Shown in pieces: positions 17,054 through 24,537 of a DNA stretch of 64,000 bases (its first letter is position 1; each line of letters starts with the position of its first letter). The stretch covers positions 5,208,001 to 5,272,000 of the forward strand of contig NZ_CP069526.1 in NCBI RefSeq assembly GCF_016889705.1, given 5' to 3'. Origin of the DNA: Amycolatopsis sp. FDAARGOS 1241. GTDB taxonomy: Bacteria; Actinomycetota; Actinomycetes; Mycobacteriales; Pseudonocardiaceae. Position numbers and translations under genes: made by a program. Below the pieces are notes generated by a model that searched no databases, was not told the origin of the DNA, and worked only from the letters and a program-made list of their open reading frames with translations.

Positions 17054-17404
17054 ATGACCTACGTGATCGCGCAACCGTGCACCGACGTGATGGACAAGAG
17101 CTGCCTCGAGGAATGCCCCGTCGACTGCATCTACGAGGGCGGGCGCGCACTTTACATCAACCCCGTCGAGTGCGTCGAATGCGGCGCCTGCGAGCCCGTG
17201 TGCCCCGTGGAAGCCGTTTACCACAAGGACGACCTGCCGCCGGAGTACCAGCCGGCGCTGGAGAGCAACGCAGCCTTCTTCCGGCTTCCTCTGGCGGGCA
17301 AGGCGGAGCCGCTCGGCAACCCGGGTGGGGCGGCCGGCGTCGGCCCGGTCGCCGCCGACAGCGCGTTCGTCGCCGCCCTGCCGCCCAAGGCGGCAGAGCA
17401 GTGA
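17054..17404 (+). CDS. fdxA: seven-iron ferredoxin (FdxA type)
   Basis: A 116-residue ferredoxin starting MTYVIAQPCTDVMDKSC. The first cluster site has the spaced cysteines C-x7-C-x3-C-P (CTDVMDKSCLEECPVDC), typical of a [3Fe-4S] centre, and the second is CVECGACEPVCP for a [4Fe-4S] centre. A C-terminal tail rich in Gly/Ala/Pro is usual in actinobacteria. GGAGTTT upstream could serve as ribosome site. It accepts electrons from the reductase encoded just before it. Confidence 0.92.
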   Translation: MTYVIAQPCTDVMDKSCLEECPVDCIYEGGRALYINPVECVECGACEPVCPVEAVYHKDDLPPEYQPALESNAAFFRLPLAGKAEPLGNPGGAAGVGPVAADSAFVAALPPKAAEQ

Positions 17405-17447
17405 TCCCCCGCCACCCGCACGAGACCCGAGACGAGGCGGTTCGACC

Positions 17448-17990
17448 ATGAGCGTGGATGGCTACGCGTCCCTGGTGCTGCGCCTCACGATCGGTGTGAT
17501 CATGGCGGCGCACGGCTACAACCACCTGTGGGGCCCGGGCGGAGTCGGCGGCACCGCGCGCTGGTTCGCCGGCATCGGCCTGCGACCGGCGCGCGTGCAC
17601 GCGATGACCAGCGGAGTCCTCGAACTGGCGGCGGGTCTCGGCCTGCTGGTGGGTTTCGCGACTCCGCTGTGCGTGGCCGCCGTCGTCGGCGTGTCGACGG
17701 TCGCGGGTGTGGCGGTCCACCGGAAGAACGGCTTCTTCGTCTTCCGGGACGGCTACGAATACGTGCTGGCGCTCGCGTTCGCCACCCTCGCCCTCGCCCT
17801 GTTGGGTCCAGGGGCGGTTTCGCTCGACCACGTGCTGGGCTTGCGGTTCACCGGCTGGTGGGGCGCCGGCGCCGCCCTGCTCGGCGTCGTCGGTGCCGGC
17901 GCGCTCCTGGCCGTCGCGTGGCGGCCGAACGCGCCCGAAGAGCCCTCCCGTTCGGACGCCGCAGCACCGGCGGAGCAGGAAAGCCGGTAA
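17448..17990 (+). CDS. DoxX-family membrane protein
   Basis: A 180-residue integral membrane protein with about four hydrophobic segments. It starts with SLVLRLTIGVIMAAHGYNHL, the usual DoxX N-terminal helix with a conserved HGxxH-like motif. Further helices lie near residues 55-85 and 100-120, with a polar tail rich in Glu and Ser. DoxX proteins are linked to redox or thiol homeostasis, but the biochemical role is uncertain. It ends the thiolase operon, directly before a strong bidirectional terminator. Confidence 0.8.
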   Translation: MSVDGYASLVLRLTIGVIMAAHGYNHLWGPGGVGGTARWFAGIGLRPARVHAMTSGVLELAAGLGLLVGFATPLCVAAVVGVSTVAGVAVHRKNGFFVFRDGYEYVLALAFATLALALLGPGAVSLDHVLGLRFTGWWGAGAALLGVVGAGALLAVAWRPNAPEEPSRSDAAAPAEQESR

Positions 17991-17995
17991 CTGCG

Positions 17996-18061
17996 CCGTA
18001 CACGCACTCGCCCGCCTGCCGGCTCGATTCGGTGCCGGCAGGCGGGCGAGTGCGTGTACGG
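17996..18061. terminator. bidirectional terminator with a perfect 28-bp stem
   Basis: Left arm 17996-18023 pairs without mismatch with right arm 18034-18061 around a 10-nt loop. It fills the gap between the convergent doxX-like and ribBA genes (stops at 17990 and 18063). There is no U tract, as is common in actinobacteria. Confidence 0.85.
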
Positions 18062-18062
18062 G

Positions 18063-19346
18063 CTACCGGGACACCGGGTGCTGGTAGGTCTCCTCGGGAT
18101 CGCCGAGCCGGTGACCCATGCGGCGGGCCTTGGTGAGCAGGTATGCGGCGCTGTGCAGCGTGGCCGGGATGCGCAGCGGGATGACCTCGTCGACGTCGAT
18201 GCCGGCGTCCTGCAGCGCCGCGATCTTGGCCGGGTTGTTGGTCAGCAACCGCACCCGGGTCAGGCCGAGGTCGCGCACCATGACGATCGACTGCTCGTAC
18301 GAGCGCGAATCGGCCGACAGACCGAGCTCCAGGTTGGCGTCGACGGTGTCGCGGCCGCGATCCTGCAACGCATACGCGCGCAATTTGTTCAGCAGCCCGA
18401 TCCCGCGGCCTTCGTGCCCGCCGAGGTACAGCACGACGCCGGCGCCCTCGCCGGCGATCGTCTGGAACGACTTCTCGAGCTGCTGGCCGCAATCGCAGCG
18501 CAACGAGCCGATGACGTCGCCGGTGAGGCATTCCGAGTGCAGCCGGACGAGCGGGGCCTCCTGCGCCTCGACGTCTCCCAGGACGAGGGCGAGGTGTTCG
18601 GCGCCCGTGGCCGTGTCGCGGTAGCCGATGGCTCGCCAGAGGCCGGTGCCGGTCGGCAGGGTGGTCTCCACGACGCGCTTGACGGAGCCGCGCGCCACCT
18701 GCTCCGGCTCGACCACCCGCAGGGGCTCGGTCGTGCGCCGGTACGCGGCGAGTTGTTCGACGCCGACCAGCACGAGCCCGTGCTTCACCGCGAACTCGCG
18801 GACGGCCGGGCCGGTGAGCGTCGTGCCGTCGTCGGCGAGGATCTCGCAGATGGCGGCCGCGGGAGCACGCCCTGCGAGACGGGCCAGGTCGACGGACGCC
18901 TCGGTGTGCCCCCGCCGCACCAGCACGCCACCCTCGGCGTAGCGCAAGGGAAAGATGTGCCCCGGCGTCCGCAGTTGCGTCGCCGTCGTCGCGGGGTCGG
19001 CCAGCGCTCGGACGGTCGCCGAGCGGTCGCCGGCGCTGATGCCGGTGCTCTCGGGCACGTCGAGGTCCACGGTGATGGTGAACCGCGTGCCGAGCGGGTC
19101 GTTGCCGTCGGGCACCATGTCGCGCAAGCCGAGGGCGTCCAGGCGGCGACCTTCCACGGGGGCGCAGACCAGGCCCCGCCCGTGGGTGACCATGAAGTTC
19201 ATGATCTCCGGAGTCATGGCGTCGGCGGCGACGACTAGATCCGCTTCGTTCTCCCGGTCGGCGTCGTCGGTCACGACGACGACTTCGCCGCGGGCGACAG
19301 CGGCGATCGCGGCCCGCACACCTTGGATGTCGTCTTCCCGGATCAT
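18063..19346 (-). CDS. ribBA: bifunctional 3,4-dihydroxy-2-butanone-4-phosphate synthase / GTP cyclohydrolase II
   Basis: A 427-residue RibBA that makes both precursors of the riboflavin ring. The N-terminal half has the DHBP synthase motif TDDADRENEADLV near residue 26 and RRGHTEASVDLARL near 145. The C-terminal half has the zinc cysteines in SECLTGDVIGSLRCDCGQ near 278 and GHEGRGIGL near 322. Riboflavin gives FMN/FAD, and the same pathway supplies the F420 chromophore precursor. The ATG at 19346 is almost exactly at the predicted transcription start, and the island operator overlaps the -10 box. Riboflavin synthesis therefore seems tied to the catabolic regulon here. No other rib gene except the RibF fusion is in the window. 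Confidence 0.95.
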   Translation of the reverse strand: MIREDDIQGVRAAIAAVARGEVVVVTDDADRENEADLVVAADAMTPEIMNFMVTHGRGLVCAPVEGRRLDALGLRDMVPDGNDPLGTRFTITVDLDVPESTGISAGDRSATVRALADPATTATQLRTPGHIFPLRYAEGGVLVRRGHTEASVDLARLAGRAPAAAICEILADDGTTLTGPAVREFAVKHGLVLVGVEQLAAYRRTTEPLRVVEPEQVARGSVKRVVETTLPTGTGLWRAIGYRDTATGAEHLALVLGDVEAQEAPLVRLHSECLTGDVIGSLRCDCGQQLEKSFQTIAGEGAGVVLYLGGHEGRGIGLLNKLRAYALQDRGRDTVDANLELGLSADSRSYEQSIVMVRDLGLTRVRLLTNNPAKIAALQDAGIDVDEVIPLRIPATLHSAAYLLTKARRMGHRLGDPEETYQHPVSR

Positions 19347-19350
19347 GCAG

Positions 19351-19381
19351 TCAACATATACGTTGATTCACGGCGGCGCAA
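19351..19381 (-). promoter_or_regulatory. operator site 6 and leaderless promoter of ribBA
   Basis: The core TCAACA-TATA-CGTTGA (19351-19366) has one mismatched pair. On the minus strand, -35 TTGCGC (19381-19376), a 17-bp spacer and -10 TATGTT (19358-19353) predict transcription starting at the ribBA ATG (19346). The operator covers the -10 box. Confidence 0.7.
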
Positions 19382-19394
19382 CAGACCTCCGCCG

Positions 19395-20234
19395 TCACGA
19401 CCGCCACGCGGCGACCGCGGCACCCAGCACGTCGAGCGCGGCGAACAGCGAACCGTCGTGCGGAACGTCCACGGCCACCTCGGTGGCACCCCGCACCGCA
19501 CACCGGTCCCAGTGCCGGCTCGACGCCCCGGATCCCAGGAACGGAACGATCTCCAGCTCCGCGGGATCGCGGCCGGTGGACGCGACCGCGTCCCGCACGG
19601 CGTCGACGCCCTCCTCGAGCCCCCTCGCCCCGAGCGGGATCCACCCGTCGCCGTATTCGGCGACGTGGCGGCACAGCACGCGGGACGGGCTCCCGCCGAT
19701 GAGCACCGGCAGCGGCCGTTGCACGGGCTTGGGCCACGACCAGGAGGGTCCGAACGCGACGTGCGGCCCGGCGTAAGAAGCGACCTCGTCCTCCCAGAGC
19801 CGGCGCATGGCGAGGACGTGCTCCCGCGTCCGCGCCCGCCGGCGCACCGGATCCACACCGTGGTCGGTCATTTCCTCGACGTTCCAGCCGTAGCCGGCGC
19901 CGACCACGACCCGGCCGCCGGTCTGCTGGTCGAGCGTGGCCAACGCCCGGGCCGTCGCGATCGGATCTCGCTGTGCGGGCAGCAACACCCCCGTGCCGAC
20001 CCGGATGCGCTCCGTGACGGCGGCCGCCAGTGCCAAGCCGGCGAGCGGGTCGAGGTTGCGTTTGTACCGTTCGGGCAGATCGCCGCCCATCGGGTACGGG
20101 ACGCTCCGCGTGACCGGCATGTGGGTGTGGTCCGGCAGCCACAGCCCGTCGAGCCCGCGCTCTTCGACCGCCAGCGCGACGTCCACGAGCGCAGGACCGA
20201 GATCGGTTGCCACGACCGTCACGCTGAACCGCAT
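19395..20234 (-). CDS. LLM-class (probably F420-dependent) oxidoreductase, third copy
   Basis: A 279-residue luciferase-like protein, shorter than the other two and closer to the F420-dependent group. The N-terminus MRFSVTVVATDLG is followed by LWLPDHTHMPV near residue 31, RIRVGTGVLLPAQRDP near 77 and VVVGAGYGWNVEEM near 108. It likely performs an F420- or FMN-dependent redox step on an unknown compound. The gene follows the sugar-type ABC permease by 10 bp on the same strand. It is separated from ribBA by the operator-bearing gap, so it probably belongs to the ABC operon. Confidence 0.85.
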   Translation of the reverse strand: MRFSVTVVATDLGPALVDVALAVEERGLDGLWLPDHTHMPVTRSVPYPMGGDLPERYKRNLDPLAGLALAAAVTERIRVGTGVLLPAQRDPIATARALATLDQQTGGRVVVGAGYGWNVEEMTDHGVDPVRRRARTREHVLAMRRLWEDEVASYAGPHVAFGPSWSWPKPVQRPLPVLIGGSPSRVLCRHVAEYGDGWIPLGARGLEEGVDAVRDAVASTGRDPAELEIVPFLGSGASSRHWDRCAVRGATEVAVDVPHDGSLFAALDVLGAAVAAWRS

Positions 20235-20244
20235 CGGCCCGCGC

Positions 20245-21261
20245 TCAGCGGGAGACGAGGTTCGCGGCCGGCTCGTTCTCGGCGGCCTTGAGGCGTTCCT
20301 CGACCGCCGCCCGCTGCATCCGCCTGGCCCGGATGCGCGGGGAGAGCGACGCGAAACCGACGGCCACGATGAGCGACACGCCGTTGAACATGTCGCCGAG
20401 CCACTGCACGCCGGTGACGTACTGCAGACCCTGGATCCCGATCGCCAGGACGTAGACGGCGATCACCGTACCCCAGATGTTGAACCGGCCCGGCTTGAGC
20501 TGCGTCGACCCGAGGAACGCCGCCGCGAACGCGGGGAGCAGCAGCGCCGCGCCGAAGGTCAGCGACGGTCCCGACAGCGAGCAGTACAGGACCCCGGCGA
20601 CCCCGCACAACGCCGACGAGACGATCAGCGAGAACCAGATGTGGTTCTCCACCTTGACCCCCGAGAGCCGGGCCGCGTCGGGGTTGCCGCCGATGGCGTA
20701 GAGCCGCCGGCCGAGCGGGGTGTGGCCGAGGAGCCACCAGAAGAACAGCGCGATCACGAGCAAGTACACGATGATCACCTGGAAGCCGCCCACTTCGGTC
20801 TGGGTGAGCTCGGCCCACCCGGGGGTGGTCGGCGGCAGCGGCTGCGTCTGGTTCGACACGATCACCTGGACCGCCCCGATGACGGTTCCGGTGCCCAGCG
20901 TCGCGATGAACGAGCCGACCCGCAGCTTCACGACGATGAAGGCGTTCACCACACCGACGAGCACGGAGACCGCGACCGCCAGCGCGATCGACTCCCACAT
21001 GCCCCAGCCGTTGCGCTCCTGCTGGATCGCCACGATGACCGCCGAGAGGTTCACGACCGCGCCGATCGACAGGTCGAAGACGCCGGCGGAGAGGGGCACG
21101 ATGAGGGCGATCGCCATGATCGCGACGATGGCCTGCGCCGAAGCGATCGATTGGACGGTCGACATCGTGAGGAAGAGGTCCGGGGTCCACAGGCCGAACG
21201 TGACGATGAAGATCGCGCCCAGGTACAGGGCGCTGAAGCGGTCCAAGCCGAGGCGGCTCAT
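20245..21261 (-). CDS. sugar-type ABC transporter permease (RbsC-like)
   Basis: A 338-residue inner-membrane permease with about ten hydrophobic segments. The RbsC-family loop with ALIVPLSAGVFDLSIGA near residue 50 and LGRRLYAIGGNPDAARLSG near 200 is clear. Its ATG overlaps the TGA of the ATPase gene (ATGA). It would form the membrane channel for a small polar substrate. Such transporters also carry non-sugar compounds in actinobacterial catabolic islands, so the substrate is open. No binding protein lies beside it; the lipoprotein gene at the left edge is a candidate partner. Confidence 0.88.
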   Translation of the reverse strand: MSRLGLDRFSALYLGAIFIVTFGLWTPDLFLTMSTVQSIASAQAIVAIMAIALIVPLSAGVFDLSIGAVVNLSAVIVAIQQERNGWGMWESIALAVAVSVLVGVVNAFIVVKLRVGSFIATLGTGTVIGAVQVIVSNQTQPLPPTTPGWAELTQTEVGGFQVIIVYLLVIALFFWWLLGHTPLGRRLYAIGGNPDAARLSGVKVENHIWFSLIVSSALCGVAGVLYCSLSGPSLTFGAALLLPAFAAAFLGSTQLKPGRFNIWGTVIAVYVLAIGIQGLQYVTGVQWLGDMFNGVSLIVAVGFASLSPRIRARRMQRAAVEERLKAAENEPAANLVSR

Positions 21262-22895
21262 TTCCCGCCCTCCTCCGCTGTCCCGAACGCCGCGTGAGAC
21301 AGGTTGGCCACTGTCTTGTCCTTTCCCGTGAGCGTTTCGACGATCCGCCCGTGCCGCATGACGAGGACGCGGTGGCAGACCGAGATGAGTTCGTCGGTAT
21401 CGGAGGAACTGATGACCGCGCAGGCACCGTCGTCGGCGGCGGCCAGGATCTGCTTGTGCAGTTCGGCCTTGGTGGCGATGTCGACGCCCTGAGTGGGTTC
21501 GTCGAGCAGCAGCACACGCGGGTTGGTGCGCAGCCACTTCCCGAAGAGGATCTTCTGCTGGTTCCCGCCGCTGAAAGCCGACAGCGGGCGGTCGACGTCG
21601 TCGCCGGGCCGGACCGAGAACCGTTCGAACCAGCCCATCACTTCCGCGTGTTCACCGCGGCGGCCGATCTTCGGGAACTTCCAGTGCCTCGTCAGGTCGA
21701 CGAGCACCAGGTTCTCGCGCGCCGAAAAGCCGGCGATCGAGCCGCGGATCTTGCGGTCCGGTGGCACGTACCCCACCCCGGCGCGGATGGACAGGTCGGG
21801 TCGCTCCGCGGCGATTCCCGTGTCACTCACGCGCACGGATCCGGCCACCCGCGGCAGCTCCCCGAAAACGGTGGCCAGGATCGACTCCCGCCCCGAGCCC
21901 GTGATGCCGGCGATGCCGACGACCTCGCCCCGTTTCACCGCGAACGAGACGTCGTCCAGTTCCACCGAGCTGAGCGACTCGACTGAGAACAGCACCGGGG
22001 CGTCGGCCGCCGGGGCGACGTGCGAGGAGACGTCGACGTCGTCCAGGGCGTCGCCCACGAGCAAGTCGACGAGCGCGCGCCGGTCCAGTTCCTTCACGTC
22101 GCGGGTGGCGACCTTGTGTCCGTCGCGCAGGACCGTTGCGGTGTCGGCGACTTCGAGCACTTCGTCGATGCGGTGGCTGACGTAGATCACCGCGACGCCT
22201 GCCTGAGCCACCGCCCGGACGGTGTCCAGCAGCTGCGCGACTTCCTTCTGGGGGAGCCGGGCGGTCGGCTCGTCCAGCACCAGCAGCTTCGGCTCGGCGC
22301 CGTCGTCCGACCGCAGCGCGCGGGCCACCGCGACGGCGGTCTGCTCGGCGGGTGAAAGGGTCGACAACCGGCGCATGGGGTCGATGGCGACACCGGCGCG
22401 AGCGAGGTCGGCCACGGCCGCCCGCCGGTTCGCCCGGCCGCTGATGGTGCCGAAGACCGTCCGGTACGAGCCGCCGGCGCAGAGGTTGTCGAGGACCGTC
22501 TCCGTCCCGATGAGACCCAGGTCCTGGTGGACGAAGCGGCAGCCGAGGTCGTGCGCCGACTTCACCGAGCCCAGGCTCAGCACCTCGCCGCAGACTTCGA
22601 CCCGGCCCGTGTCGGCGGTGTGGTAGCCCGACAGCGACTTGATGAAGGTGGACTTGCCCGAACCGTTTTCCCCGAGCAGGGCGTGGATCTCTCCCGCCCG
22701 GATGTCCAGGTCCAGCGGCCAGAGCGCCTGGGTCGAGCCGAAGGCCTTGCTCAGGTTCCGCACGGACAGCGTCGGCGGCCGGACGACGGCCGGCGCCGCT
22801 TCGGGTGGTTTCGCCACGGCTGCCGGGTGAAGCGGTACGAGTCCCGGCACCGTGGACTCGGCGTTCGCGTTCGACACAGGGTGGACCGTCCTCAC
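21258..22895 (-). CDS. sugar-type ABC transporter ATPase with two nucleotide-binding cassettes (RbsA-like)
   Basis: A 545-residue protein with tandem cassettes. The first has Walker A GENGSGKST near residue 74 and Walker B LLVLDEPTA near 205. The second has a degenerate Walker A GITGSGRES near 329, signature FSGGNQQK near 443 and Walker B VLLLDEPTQG near 466. Degeneracy in the second P-loop is normal in RbsA-type proteins. It powers uptake together with the permease encoded downstream. The start is uncertain: GTG at 22895 gives about 40 extra residues rich in Pro/Ala before the first cassette. Confidence 0.88.
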   Translation of the reverse strand: MRTVHPVSNANAESTVPGLVPLHPAAVAKPPEAAPAVVRPPTLSVRNLSKAFGSTQALWPLDLDIRAGEIHALLGENGSGKSTFIKSLSGYHTADTGRVEVCGEVLSLGSVKSAHDLGCRFVHQDLGLIGTETVLDNLCAGGSYRTVFGTISGRANRRAAVADLARAGVAIDPMRRLSTLSPAEQTAVAVARALRSDDGAEPKLLVLDEPTARLPQKEVAQLLDTVRAVAQAGVAVIYVSHRIDEVLEVADTATVLRDGHKVATRDVKELDRRALVDLLVGDALDDVDVSSHVAPAADAPVLFSVESLSSVELDDVSFAVKRGEVVGIAGITGSGRESILATVFGELPRVAGSVRVSDTGIAAERPDLSIRAGVGYVPPDRKIRGSIAGFSARENLVLVDLTRHWKFPKIGRRGEHAEVMGWFERFSVRPGDDVDRPLSAFSGGNQQKILFGKWLRTNPRVLLLDEPTQGVDIATKAELHKQILAAADDGACAVISSSDTDELISVCHRVLVMRHGRIVETLTGKDKTVANLSHAAFGTAEEGGK

Positions 22896-22997
22896 GTCGT
22901 TGTGTGGTGCACGAGACCTCGGGATGTCGAATACCGGACCGCACGCCGACTTCGTCGTCGACGACGGGACTCGCCGCGTTCCCGCCGGCGCGGGCGC

Positions 22998-24377
22998 TCA
23001 GTCGGTCAGGGCGGCGATCTCGCCGATCGTGTGGTTCTCGAGGTCCATCACGACGTCCACGATCCGCTCGGCCTTGGCGCCGCCCAGGCGCTGCGCGGTG
23101 TTCTTGAACATCGCGATCCGCTCGTCGAGTGTGTAGCCGGTGTCCTCGAGGCTCCCGACCACCTTCGTGAGCACCCGCCCGTCGGTCAGGGTGGCCTTCA
23201 CCGTCTGGTCGGCGAACGCGCGGACGCTCTCGCCCTCGGTGACGGTCACGGTGACCCGCTTGCGAGCCTCGACGTACCGGGGGTCGCGGGCGGCCCGGTC
23301 GTCGAACGCGTGGGTGTAGGGCAGCTCGGGGATGCCGCCGACCAGCAGACCCGCGACCCCCTGCCGGATGCTGAACTTCGCCTGCTCTCCGCTGACCGGC
23401 TCGCGGAACGGCGCCACGCGGTCGGCCCACGGCGGGACGATCAGCTCGACGTGCGCGATGTCGTCGGGACGGAGGTCGTTCTCGCGCATGAGCTCGATGG
23501 TTCCGTGGATCGTCTGGTGCGTGAGACCGCAGGAGCCGTACCGCTTCGGTGCGATGCCGGCGGTCTGGACGAAGAGCCGCTCCCCCAGGCCTTCGAGGAG
23601 CTTGGACTCGTCGTACGGACGGGCGCCGTCGACCCCCGCGTACTGCATCCCCCACGAGTGGGCGCCGTCGAGGAAGTCGGCGCAGCTGGTGAACCCCCGG
23701 CCGGCCAGCTGCGCGGAGAAGACGCCGGAGCGGATGGGGACACCCGCTTCGTGCACGTGCGCCATCGAGCCGCAGCCCCGGATGCTGCCGTTGCCCAGCG
23801 GCAACGCGGCGCCGAGAGCGTTCTGCAGCTGGTCGGCACCGAGGCCGAGCAGGCGCCCGCCCGTGACCGCCGCCGCGGCCGGGCCCACGAGCGAAATGCC
23901 CATGAACCCCCGGTCGCAGGCGCCGATGCCGGACAGGCCCAGGCGCCCCTGCATCTCGATGCCCGCGACGACCGCGGTGAGGTACTCGCGCCCGGAGGCA
24001 TTCGTGAAGTCGCCGACGGTGAGCCCGGCGACGAGGGGCGGGACGAGCCCGGAACCCGGCACGGTGCCGTATGACTCGAGCTCATCGGCGTGGGCGAGCG
24101 AGCCGTTCACGTACGCGGCCTCGGCCACCGAAGTTTTGAAGCCACCGCCGAAGATCTGCGCTTCCTGCGTCGCACCGAGCTCGCGTGCGTACCCGACCAG
24201 CATCCGGCTCACCGGCTGGGCGTGGGCCAGCACCATGTGGCCGATGGCCTCGAGGGTGAAGATCTTGACGATGTCCGTGACGTCGTCCGAGAGATCGTCG
24301 TACCGGAGACCGACGAGGTACTCCGAGATCCGGCGGGTGATGGTGTTCCGTTCGACATCCACAACGGGGGCAGCCAT
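22998..24377 (-). CDS. MmgE/PrpD family protein
   Basis: A 459-residue member of the 2-methylcitrate dehydratase/cis-aconitate decarboxylase (MmgE/PrpD) superfamily. It shows the early helical region EYLVGLRYDDLSDDVTDI, the GSLAHADELE segment near residue 93, and KRYGSCGLTHQTIHG near 278. The family dehydrates or decarboxylates tricarboxylic-type acids. The true substrate here is not evident. GAAGGAA stands before the ATG at 24377. It lies upstream of the ABC ATPase gene by about 100 bp on the same strand and opposite the CoA-transferase gene. Confidence 0.85.
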   Translation of the reverse strand: MAAPVVDVERNTITRRISEYLVGLRYDDLSDDVTDIVKIFTLEAIGHMVLAHAQPVSRMLVGYARELGATQEAQIFGGGFKTSVAEAAYVNGSLAHADELESYGTVPGSGLVPPLVAGLTVGDFTNASGREYLTAVVAGIEMQGRLGLSGIGACDRGFMGISLVGPAAAAVTGGRLLGLGADQLQNALGAALPLGNGSIRGCGSMAHVHEAGVPIRSGVFSAQLAGRGFTSCADFLDGAHSWGMQYAGVDGARPYDESKLLEGLGERLFVQTAGIAPKRYGSCGLTHQTIHGTIELMRENDLRPDDIAHVELIVPPWADRVAPFREPVSGEQAKFSIRQGVAGLLVGGIPELPYTHAFDDRAARDPRYVEARKRVTVTVTEGESVRAFADQTVKATLTDGRVLTKVVGSLEDTGYTLDERIAMFKNTAQRLGGAKAERIVDVVMDLENHTIGEIAALTD

Positions 24378-24443
24378 TGGGTTTCCTTCGCCTCGTCCGA
24401 CACGCGTCAGTGACCAGGGACGCTAGCCCGCGACCGCGCGTGA

Positions 24444-24461
24444 CGTCAACACTCGTGTTGC
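24444..24461 (-). promoter_or_regulatory. operator site 7 and promoter of the MmgE/PrpD gene
   Basis: Core TCAACA-CTCG-TGTTGC (24446-24461). On the minus strand its end supplies -35 TTGACG (24449-24444), with an 18-bp spacer and -10 TAGCGT (24425-24420). The transcript would start near 24413, leaving a short leader before the ATG at 24377. Confidence 0.7.
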
Positions 24462-24489
24462 ATTCCGGTGACAGCAGCCGATCCGCCCG

Positions 24490-24530
24490 TCCACACTCAC
24501 GTTGACTGGCCATATCGGCGCTTGTACCGT
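24490..24530 (+). promoter_or_regulatory. operator site 8 and leaderless promoter of the CoA-transferase
   Basis: Core TCCACA-CTCA-CGTTGA (24490-24505). The -35 TTGACT (24502-24507) overlaps it, a 17-bp spacer follows, and the -10 is TACCGT (24525-24530). The predicted start is at the ATG of 24538. Sites 7 and 8 lie 44 bp apart in one divergent region. Confidence 0.7.
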
Positions 24531-24537
24531 GACTTGC

